A stretch of DNA of 64,000 nt from contig JAAHHJ010000001.1 in assembly GCA_010692425.1 (NCBI GenBank), positions 1-64,000 on the forward strand, written 5' to 3'. Below the pieces are notes generated by a model that was not told the origin of the DNA, searched no databases, and saw only the letters and a list, made by a program, of their open reading frames with translations. The position numbers were made by a program, and so were the translations under genes. Below are positions 7,706 to 14,995 of this stretch, in pieces (within the stretch, counting starts at the first letter, position 1; each line of letters begins with the position of its first letter). Origin of the DNA: Symploca sp. SIO3C6. Lineage in GTDB: Bacteria > Cyanobacteriota > Cyanobacteriia > Cyanobacteriales > Coleofasciculaceae.

Positions 7706-8269
7706 ATGAAAACCACTACAGCCCAACCCCTCACCCTCGAAGAATTTCTCTTGCTCCCAGAAACTAAGCCTGTCAGAGAATACATCAACGGTGAAATTAT
7801 TAATAAGCCCATGCCCAAAGGAAGACACAGCCGCTTGCAAGGTAAACTCTGTGCTGCCATCAATCATGTTGCAGAACAACCACATCTTGCTTATGCTTTC
7901 CCTAAATTACGCTGTAGCTTTGGGGGACGTTCCATCGTACCTGATGTCGCTGTCTTTCTGTGGAATCGCATACAATTAACCTCTGATGAGTACATTTCCG
8001 ATAACTTTGAACTTTCTCCCGATTGGACGATTGAGATTCTCTCACCAGAACAAAAACCGAATAAAGTCATTGGCAACATTCTCCACTGTCTCAAATATGG
8101 CACTCGCCTCGGATGGTTTCTTGATCCTGATGACTTCAGCATCTTGGTATTTTTACCAGAGCAACAGCCAATGCTCCTCCAGGGAAATGATTCTTTACCT
8201 GTCTTACCAGAAATTGAACTGCCACTAACCGTCAATCAAGTTTTTGCTTGGCTAAAGATAACTCATTAG
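7706..8269 (+). CDS. Uma2 family endonuclease-like protein
   Basis: 187 residues of the Uma2/DUF820 family: LTLEEFLLLPETKPVREYINGEI, KGRHSRLQGKL, RSIVPDVAVFLW (acidic Asp present in this copy), PDWTIEILSPEQ (E/Q-type catalytic strand) and CLKYGTRLGWFLDPDDFSI. It has the acidic residue that the other Uma2 protein (3549-4124) lacks. It is divergent from the kinase at 6075-7472 and followed by a purine-rich repeat. Function in vivo unknown. Confidence 0.88.
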   Translation: MKTTTAQPLTLEEFLLLPETKPVREYINGEIINKPMPKGRHSRLQGKLCAAINHVAEQPHLAYAFPKLRCSFGGRSIVPDVAVFLWNRIQLTSDEYISDNFELSPDWTIEILSPEQKPNKVIGNILHCLKYGTRLGWFLDPDDFSILVFLPEQQPMLLQGNDSLPVLPEIELPLTVNQVFAWLKITH

Positions 8270-8271
8270 TT

Positions 8272-8390
8272 TCCCCCTCCCCCCCTCTCCCTTATCTCCG
8301 CGTCTCCGTATCTCCCCATCTCCCCATCTCCCCATCTCCCCATCTCCCCCTCCCCATCTCCCCCTCTCCCCCTCTCCCCCTCTCCCTACC
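8272..8390. repeat. Pyrimidine-rich CTCCCCAT tandem repeat
   Basis: Dense CTCCCC(A)TCT repeats between two convergent genes, the reverse complement of the repeat at the window start. It runs up to the stop codon of the 8386-9408 kinase. Confidence 0.88.
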
Positions 8391-9408
8391 TGTTTGGCTT
8401 CGGTGGCTGATTTAAAGTAGGTTTTGGTTCATCTTTATCATCTAAGAATTCCAGCAAAGAGGTAACGCCTTCTATTCCTGCCAATAGCGCCCCAATTGCT
8501 GCCACTGCTGCGATGATTATTTGCCAATTCTCGAACCTTTGACTAGATTGAGACTGAGTTTGGGAGTTTAAAGGTTGACTAGTAGCAGCCGTTTTGTTTT
8601 TAAAAACCAATGAATCTAACCACTCCTGCACCGACTGAGGGCGATCCTTGGCTTCTAATTCCATCGCCCAGAGAATTGCTCTATTGACGGGTTTACTAAT
8701 TTGAGGACTAATCTCTTTTGGTGGTATTAAGCGTACATTAGATGATAACTTGCGCTTATCGGCACTAACAGGAACTTCTCCTGTCAAGAGCTGATAAAGG
8801 GTTGCCCCTAGTGAATAAACATCAGTATATGAACCTAATGTAGCCTGTCGAGAATATAACTCTAGCGGTGCAAAACCCCCAGCTATTTCTTCAACGCGAG
8901 TCATAGTCAACTTGTAGTTAAATCCTCGCGCCAAACCAAAATCAATTAAGACAGCTTCATCCTGCCCAGCCCTTAACATAATATTTGCTGGCTTCACGTC
9001 TCGATGCAGCAAACCATGATTATGAATTTCAATCAAAGCCTCACCAATCTGCTGAATGTATTTCAGAGCTTTATCTTCTGCCAACATCGCTTGGGCGCGA
9101 CTAGCTAAATCAATCCCCTCGATATATTCCATGACAATACACCACACCCCATCCTCCTGAAATGGTGCCTCAGCCTTGACAATATGGGGATGAGAGCACT
9201 TGGCTAGCTTAAAGGCTTCTTGGACAAAAACTTGCTGTAGCCTGTCAAAGTCTGGGCTGTTTCGCACCTCATCACTAGGAGTTTTAATGACGACAGCATC
9301 GTTATTTTGATCCCTAGCCAGGTAAGTGAGGGCAAAACGCCCATGCCCTATCACCTTCTTGATAGTGTATCTACCACCTTGCAATTGCTTCTCAGGTTCC
9401 CAAGCCAT
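8386..9408 (-). CDS. Serine/threonine protein kinase
   Basis: 340 residues from the ATG at 9408 (an upstream ATG at 9447 is less likely; kinases of this type start close to the GGRYTI strand). Motifs: glycine loop IGHGRFALTY, lysine in AVVIKTP, HRDVKPAN catalytic loop, IDFGLARGF activation segment. The domain ends near residue 270, followed by a Ser/Gln linker and one TM helix (IIIAAVAAIGALLAG) that would anchor it with the kinase on the cytoplasmic side. It is more distant from the 4.4-7.5 kb pair than they are from each other. Predicted active; substrate unknown. Confidence 0.9.
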   Translation of the reverse strand: MAWEPEKQLQGGRYTIKKVIGHGRFALTYLARDQNNDAVVIKTPSDEVRNSPDFDRLQQVFVQEAFKLAKCSHPHIVKAEAPFQEDGVWCIVMEYIEGIDLASRAQAMLAEDKALKYIQQIGEALIEIHNHGLLHRDVKPANIMLRAGQDEAVLIDFGLARGFNYKLTMTRVEEIAGGFAPLELYSRQATLGSYTDVYSLGATLYQLLTGEVPVSADKRKLSSNVRLIPPKEISPQISKPVNRAILWAMELEAKDRPQSVQEWLDSLVFKNKTAATSQPLNSQTQSQSSQRFENWQIIIAAVAAIGALLAGIEGVTSLLEFLDDKDEPKPTLNQPPKPNR

Positions 9409-9583
9409 GATTTGCCAATCAAGATACTTGGGTTTATTCTGGCACACCCAGACTGTTCATCGTTCATTGTTGATTGTTCATTGGGAATAATGTTCATTGT
9501 TGATTGTTCATAGTTCATTGGGTTGGTATTCGACAGTTGTGGAATATTTTCCCAATGTTTGCGCAGCATGCGCGGAGCGCGTA

Positions 9584-9657
9584 CCATGAGCAATGAGCAA
9601 TGAGCAATGAGCAATGAACCATGAGCAATGAACCATGAACCATGAGCAATGAGCAAT
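9584..9657. repeat. ATGAGCA/ATGAACC heptamer tandem repeat
   Basis: About ten heptamers of ATGAGCA and ATGAACC types, ending at the stop codon of the RND gene. Related arrays lie at 29411-29460 and 30769-30925, and scattered units at 9455-9530. Confidence 0.85.
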
Positions 9658-12600
9658 CACCCTAACAACTTCTTCCCTTCAGCCAAATTGTGAAGTAGAA
9701 CATAAAAACAAGGAATAATAAACAGAGTTAATAGGGTTGCTAAAGATAAACCAGAAAACACTACTACTCCTAATGGTTGCAAAAACTCTGAACCTTCCCC
9801 AATCCCCAACGATAATGGAAACAATCCTAAAACTGTAGTAATTGTAGTCATTAAAATTGGTCGTAAGCGTCTAGGAGCGGCTTTTAAAATTGCTGTGGTG
9901 CGGTCAACTTTTTCCTGTTGATAAATTTGGTTTGCCAACTCCACCATAATGATCGCATTATTAACCACGATTCCCACTAACAAGACTGCACCGACAAGTA
10001 CTGTTGCCCCAATTGCTGTTTGAGTAATATAAAGTCCTAAAATTCCGCCAGCCAGAGCTAATGGTACCGTTAGCATAATTACTAAAGGATCAATTAGCGA
10101 GTTATACTGTAATGCCATCACTACAAATACCAAAAACGTCGCTAATCCTCCCAGAACTTTTAAGGAAGTTTGTAATTGCCGATTTGTCTCGGCAGTGGAA
10201 CTCGGCAGCACACTCACACCAGTAGGTAACTCTAAATCAGCAAGTACACTATCAGTCTCGGCGATTGCCTGGGAGAGAGTCGCCCCTTCAGCAAGAGAGC
10301 CCGCAATTAGAAACACCTGCCGCTGATTAATTCGCTGAATCTCACCAGAAGCAGTACCTTTAATGCTAGTAGCAACATCTCCCAAACGGAGCATACGATT
10401 ATTATTTACTAATAAAGGTAATTGCTCTAACTGCGAGGCACGCTGCACAGCTTCTTGATTGAGTTTTACTCGCACATCAACTAAGCGCTCTCCCCGTTGT
10501 AATTGTGTAGGCACTGAACCAACAATAGCTGTTTCAATTGTGTCTCCAATCTCCTGGGCAGTTAAACCAAACTGCGCTAAACGTTCCCAATCTGGTAATA
10601 TTTGTATCTCTGGTTGCGGTTGATCAGCATCAGGGCGAAAACGAGCCAAAGTTACCCTTTCATCTAGGGCCTGAAGTACTTGCCGCCCTGCTTGCTCCAG
10701 CTTTTGAGTATCACTTCCCGAAAGGGCAATATCAATATCTGCCCTGACTGGAGAGTTACTTAAAATCAAACCCCGCACTCTACCGGGAAACAGTCTTAGG
10801 CGAATTCCTGCTAAATTCAGCTTACCCAACTCCCGAGTAACCCTTTCCACAAAAGCTTCAAGATCACTATTAGCTTTGAGAGCAATATTACCAAAACCAC
10901 GTAGGGAATTTTCAATCGTAGTGCTGCCGAAAAGAAAGCCTCCAGAAGTAGTAAATACATACTCAGTTTCTGGCTGTTGCCGGAGGACTTGATCAACTTC
11001 CTTCATCACTTTCCTATTGGTTTCTAGGATAGTACCGGGAGGGAATTGGGCAAACATAATTGCATTTCCCGTATTAATACGCGGTAAAATCTCCTGAGGA
11101 ATCTGACCAGCTAAAAACCAACTACCGCCACCGAGAAAGATAAAAGCAACTGCGATCGCAACTAAGCGGTAATGCACTACCAACTTCAGAAAGCGCCCAT
11201 AACTAACAGTAGCTGCCTGGAAACGAAGATTAAACTGCTGCAATAACCAAAACTTACTAAGACGACTTGACCAAGACAATACAAGTAATCGCGAAGTCAG
11301 CATCGGCACAACCGTCAGCGCCACCAACAAAGAAGCAGCCACAGAAAAACTAATAGTTAAAATTAATTCCCCAAACAGCAGAGAAAAGAAACCACCAATC
11401 AACAGAAAAGGCAAAACCGAAACCAAATTAGTACTCGTAGAAGCAACCAGCGCCGATTCAACCTCCTGAGCACTACTCTGGGCCTTAGCAAGAGAAAACC
11501 TCCCCTGCTCCCCACCAAAGGCAGGAGACAGAAGGCAGGAGGCAGAAGGCTCAAAATTCATCTCCCTCTCTCCCCCTCTCCCTCTCTCCCCCTCTCCCTC
11601 TCTCCCCCTCTCCGTGTCTCCCCCTCCCCGCGTCTCCGCGTCTCCCCCTCTCCGCGTCTCCGTCTCTCCCTCTGCTCCAGCAGCCATACTTTCCAACATT
11701 ACGATCGCATTATCAACCACAATGCCGACACCTAATGCCAAACCCCCCAAACTAAAAACATTGAGGGACAAACCAAATAGTTGCATTAGTATAATTGCCG
11801 CCATCGTTGCCAGAGGGATTGCCAAAACAATAATGAATGTTTGGCGAATTGAACCCAAAAATAGCAATACCGTAATTGCCGCTAGAGTCGCACCAACTAA
11901 CCCAGCACTAACAACATTAGTAATCGAATTACGAATAAATATCGACTCATCCAGCGTCACTACCAATTCCATATCCTCTGGAATCAAACCAGATAGCCGC
12001 AATTGTTCTAAACGTTTTTTTACTCCATCTACCACTTGAATAGTGTTAGCATCCGGCTGCTTCTGCACACTCAATTTAACTGCTGGCTCACCATTAAGGG
12101 AAACATAAACCCTTTGTTCTTCAGTACCATCAATGACTTCAGCAAAATCTCGCAAATAAACCCGACGATTAACAGAAGTAAATTCTCCCCCTCCCCCCGT
12201 CTCCCCATCTCCGCGTCTCCGCGTCTCCGCGTCTCCCCCTCTCCCCTCCACTTCAAAGGAAAGATTACGAATTTCCTGGGCATCTTGAAAACGCCCCACT
12301 GTGCGTGTTAAAGGTTCTGAATCTCCTCCTCGCAGACGCCCTCCAGCAATATCCTGGTTGCGCTGGGTCAACTGATCTAGTATGGTATTTAAACCAATAC
12401 CTTTGGCCTGTAAGCGATAGGGTTCAATTTCAATACGCACCTCTTCCGAGACACCACCAGAAACATCCACCGATGCCACTCCTGGCACCACACTCAATTC
12501 ACGGCTAATTTCTTGATCTGCAAATACTCGCAAATCCACATCGCGCAGGGATGAAGACTTTAGGGCAAATTCGTATACTGGCTGTTGGGAAGGGTCAAAT

Positions 12601-12998
12601 TTAAACAGACGGGGTTGGTCTACAATATCAGGAAGTCTACCTTGAGCCCGATTAAAAGCAGCAGTAGCATCATTAAGGGCTTGGTCAATATCGCCCCCTG
12701 GTTTAAAAAACAAATCAATACTAATTCTGCCCTCGCGCGTTTGGGAAAAGACTTGTACAACCCCCTCAGTGCCCCTTAAAGCTTCCTCTAAAGGTTTAGT
12801 AACTTCCTCCACCGCCACCTCTGGCGAAACACCAGGGGCATCCAGTCGCACACCAATACGAGGATAGGTAATTGAGGGCAATAAATCTACTGGAATTTGG
12901 GATAAAGAAAAGAAACCAAGTACAATTACACAAATACTCAGCATCAGGGTGCCAATGTGGCGACGAATAGCGATCGCACTGATACTAAATCCAGACAT
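9657..12998 (-). CDS. RND-family efflux transporter permease
   Basis: 1113-residue AcrB/MdtB-type inner-membrane pump, exporting drugs or metals by proton exchange through a tripartite complex. Seen: N-terminal TM helix, IPVDLLPSITYPRIGV, the G-x-x-x-D proton-relay segment LGGLALGVGIVVDNAIVMLES, and a second half with the matching VGAVLLVGIVVNNAIIMVEL and RRLRPILMTT. Two low-complexity inserts (about residues 251-271 and 440-500, Glu/Thr/Arg/Gly-rich) come from the purine repeat and lie where loops are expected: a porter-domain hairpin and the cytoplasmic loop after TM4. The partner fusion protein is probably at 27045-28499, now separated by 14 kb. Confidence 0.93.
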   Translation of the reverse strand: MSGFSISAIAIRRHIGTLMLSICVIVLGFFSLSQIPVDLLPSITYPRIGVRLDAPGVSPEVAVEEVTKPLEEALRGTEGVVQVFSQTREGRISIDLFFKPGGDIDQALNDATAAFNRAQGRLPDIVDQPRLFKFDPSQQPVYEFALKSSSLRDVDLRVFADQEISRELSVVPGVASVDVSGGVSEEVRIEIEPYRLQAKGIGLNTILDQLTQRNQDIAGGRLRGGDSEPLTRTVGRFQDAQEIRNLSFEVEGRGGDAETRRRGDGETGGGGEFTSVNRRVYLRDFAEVIDGTEEQRVYVSLNGEPAVKLSVQKQPDANTIQVVDGVKKRLEQLRLSGLIPEDMELVVTLDESIFIRNSITNVVSAGLVGATLAAITVLLFLGSIRQTFIIVLAIPLATMAAIILMQLFGLSLNVFSLGGLALGVGIVVDNAIVMLESMAAGAEGETETRRGGDAETRGGGDTERGREGEGERGRGGEREMNFEPSASCLLSPAFGGEQGRFSLAKAQSSAQEVESALVASTSTNLVSVLPFLLIGGFFSLLFGELILTISFSVAASLLVALTVVPMLTSRLLVLSWSSRLSKFWLLQQFNLRFQAATVSYGRFLKLVVHYRLVAIAVAFIFLGGGSWFLAGQIPQEILPRINTGNAIMFAQFPPGTILETNRKVMKEVDQVLRQQPETEYVFTTSGGFLFGSTTIENSLRGFGNIALKANSDLEAFVERVTRELGKLNLAGIRLRLFPGRVRGLILSNSPVRADIDIALSGSDTQKLEQAGRQVLQALDERVTLARFRPDADQPQPEIQILPDWERLAQFGLTAQEIGDTIETAIVGSVPTQLQRGERLVDVRVKLNQEAVQRASQLEQLPLLVNNNRMLRLGDVATSIKGTASGEIQRINQRQVFLIAGSLAEGATLSQAIAETDSVLADLELPTGVSVLPSSTAETNRQLQTSLKVLGGLATFLVFVVMALQYNSLIDPLVIMLTVPLALAGGILGLYITQTAIGATVLVGAVLLVGIVVNNAIIMVELANQIYQQEKVDRTTAILKAAPRRLRPILMTTITTVLGLFPLSLGIGEGSEFLQPLGVVVFSGLSLATLLTLFIIPCFYVLLHNLAEGKKLLG
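11561..11671. repeat. Pyrimidine-rich repeat inside RND gene (1)
   Basis: CTCCCCCTCTCC and CGCGTCTCCG units within the RND reading frame, giving an in-frame Glu/Arg/Gly/Thr-rich peptide on the minus strand. The adjacent 11521-11550 carries GAAGGCAGGA-type units like those in dispersed repeat A. Confidence 0.88.
12184..12246. repeat. Pyrimidine-rich repeat inside RND gene (2)
   Basis: 63 bp of CGCGTCTCCG/CTCCCC units inside the RND gene, a multiple of three, so the frame is preserved. It encodes a Gly/Asp/Glu/Arg-rich insert in a predicted periplasmic hairpin. Confidence 0.88.
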
Positions 12999-13145
12999 TG
13001 TTGCTAGTTACGATGGCATTGCCGAATAAAGGTATTAATAAGCTTCGCGCAAAGGCACAAAGATTTAGCAGTAGTATAAGTCTCAACATGCCCTAATTAT
13101 ACAGCGCTGCATCATTACGCAACTCTGGTAATCAGAAAGACCTAA

Positions 13146-13880
13146 TCACTTTTCTATAATCTTTAAGTTTTCTTGAGTTTTACTATCTGTCCAAATTCGC
13201 TCTCCACCCAAATTTCTGGTATATTGTACTAGATTATATAAATCTTTTTCCGTAATTTGGGAGCGATAAATATTAGCAAATTGTTTCTTTTGCTTAACTG
13301 CATCTGTATTCTTATATAAAATAGACTTAAGTGGACGTTTAATCTTTCTTGCTATTGATTCAACATTATTCAATATTTCCTGAAAACTTATCTCCGCCGC
13401 ATATGGCAAATCTTCATAAAATATTATCGAACGATCAGGAGATAGTAACATACACGCATGAAGTACAATTAAGTGATCAATATGATTTCCTAGACCAAGC
13501 GGTGCAAGGATGCTTCCCATTCCTATTTTATCCTTTAATTGTAATGACAAATGTATAGCTTCCTGAAGATCAACTTCATTAAATTTTCGTTTACAAGTTA
13601 GATCACTTGAACATTTGAGTCTTAGCGGTGCGTCTAATAGTCCTAGATTGATTTGTGGATGTTTGCTCCCCAACTTTAATAAAAATTCTTGGTCTTCTTG
13701 TTGTCTAATTTTAGTTACTTCCTGTGATGAAAGTCCAATTTTATTAGGTGCATAATTTGAATAAGTAAAACAAGTAATGAATTTTAGTGATAATCCAAGT
13801 TTAGACCAAGTAGATAACAATAAAGGTACTGAAAAACCTAAATCATCGTGATGTGGCGAAATAACTACCAGTTCGTTCAT
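13146..13880 (-). CDS. PIG-L/LmbE-family deacetylase
   Basis: 244 residues. PIG-L enzymes are zinc N-deacetylases acting on GlcNAc-containing substrates (MshB, BtrD, teicoplanin deacetylase). The metal motif PHHDDLGFS (residues 9-17; usual form PHPDDE) and the distal GNHIDH histidines are both present, so the site looks complete. Its start overlaps the stop of the upstream glycosyltransferase by one base (TAATG), indicating translational coupling. Predicted role: N-deacetylation of the glycosylated intermediate in the 13-26 kb cluster, as in 2'-N-acetylparomamine deacetylation. Substrate is inference; the family is clear. Confidence 0.85.
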   Translation of the reverse strand: MNELVVISPHHDDLGFSVPLLLSTWSKLGLSLKFITCFTYSNYAPNKIGLSSQEVTKIRQQEDQEFLLKLGSKHPQINLGLLDAPLRLKCSSDLTCKRKFNEVDLQEAIHLSLQLKDKIGMGSILAPLGLGNHIDHLIVLHACMLLSPDRSIIFYEDLPYAAEISFQEILNNVESIARKIKRPLKSILYKNTDAVKQKKQFANIYRSQITEKDLYNLVQYTRNLGGERIWTDSKTQENLKIIEK

Positions 13881-14959
13881 TAAATTAATTCCTTTTTACA
13901 AATTCGATTCATTTCTATTTGAATAGGTAATCGTAAATATGTAGGTAGCCTTTCAATCCAATTAGGTACAATAACTTCATCAAATGTATTTTTTTCAAAA
14001 GGAGTAACAATTCCCAGTAAGAATAAAGCTTTTTCATCAGGTTCTAACTTATCTATTCCCAATCGTAAACGATTAGGAAGGAAGCCCATCATCAAAGATT
14101 TTTGAGCATCATATATACTTAAACCCCTTACTTTACTTATATCTAGTAGGATATCTAAAAAACTTCGGTTAGCTTCAATATCATTCAACCACGTAAGAAT
14201 TTCCACTTCAAATGTAGGGTAGTTTTGCAAAAATTTTCGAAAGTTTTTTTTCTCACTAGTAATTTGTTGTTTTATATGGCGTGAATGAGGTAAATGAATA
14301 CCCCATGCTTCTCTACAGAATTTTACTTGACATCCTGTTTGATAAGCTCTATATGACCACTCTAAATCTTCACATCCCCAACCAATAAAAGTTTCATTAA
14401 AATACAACTCATTGTCAAGTACAGTTTTTCGTGGTATTGATAAGTTGCCAGACCAACAAAGAGACCAAGGTAGAGGTATGGGTTTTGGTAAACCCCATCT
14501 CTCATCTGATGGTAGACGGTTTTCTGCATCAAAAAGGAGGTCTGATATATTAGATTCTTCGATAATTTCAGTATATAAGCCTGAAGATTGTTTATAAGGA
14601 AAGAAATTAAGGACTCGTCCTGGAACCATACAGGATAATTTACTTTCAATTTGAACTGCTCTATGAAGTTCTACTAAATTAGGTTGAGCCAGAATATCGG
14701 CATCAAGAAAAAGCAAGACTTCTCCAGTAGCAGCTCGAATACCAGTATTACGACTACGTGCAACACTCCATTGTATTCCAGACATTGCCTCTATACGAAC
14801 AAATGGATAAGGATTACATATCTGTTCAAGCTGGCTATCTACCTCAAAAGCGGAAACAATGACATCAAAGCAAGATGACCTTTGTGCATTTAATCCCTGT
14901 AAGCAAAATTTTAGATTGTAATGTCGTCTATAGAATGGTATAATGACAGAAATGCTCAT
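13880..14959 (-). CDS. GT2-type glycosyltransferase
   Basis: 359 residues with a GT-A fold: ISVIIPFYRRHYNL at the N-terminus, an SRNTGIRAATGEVLLFLDADIL segment carrying the DxD metal/nucleotide-sugar motif (about residue 92), and a GWGCEDLEWSYRA motif typical of the galactosyltransferase-like C-terminal subdomain. About 100 further C-terminal residues are unassigned. First gene of a two-gene operon with the PIG-L deacetylase. Its start is only 36 bp from the divergent carbamoyltransferase, so the promoters must overlap. Pairing with a deacetylase suggests transfer of an N-acetylhexosamine. Confidence 0.87.
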   Translation of the reverse strand: MSISVIIPFYRRHYNLKFCLQGLNAQRSSCFDVIVSAFEVDSQLEQICNPYPFVRIEAMSGIQWSVARSRNTGIRAATGEVLLFLDADILAQPNLVELHRAVQIESKLSCMVPGRVLNFFPYKQSSGLYTEIIEESNISDLLFDAENRLPSDERWGLPKPIPLPWSLCWSGNLSIPRKTVLDNELYFNETFIGWGCEDLEWSYRAYQTGCQVKFCREAWGIHLPHSRHIKQQITSEKKNFRKFLQNYPTFEVEILTWLNDIEANRSFLDILLDISKVRGLSIYDAQKSLMMGFLPNRLRLGIDKLEPDEKALFLLGIVTPFEKNTFDEVIVPNWIERLPTYLRLPIQIEMNRICKKELI

Positions 14960-14995
14960 GATTGATTAAGTGTAGGATATAGGGGAACAGACAGC

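Noticed and set aside
11614-12039. Plus-strand ORF with Ser/Pro/Arg repeats opposite the RND gene
   Set aside because: Antisense to a clear RND permease and produced by the pyrimidine repeat.
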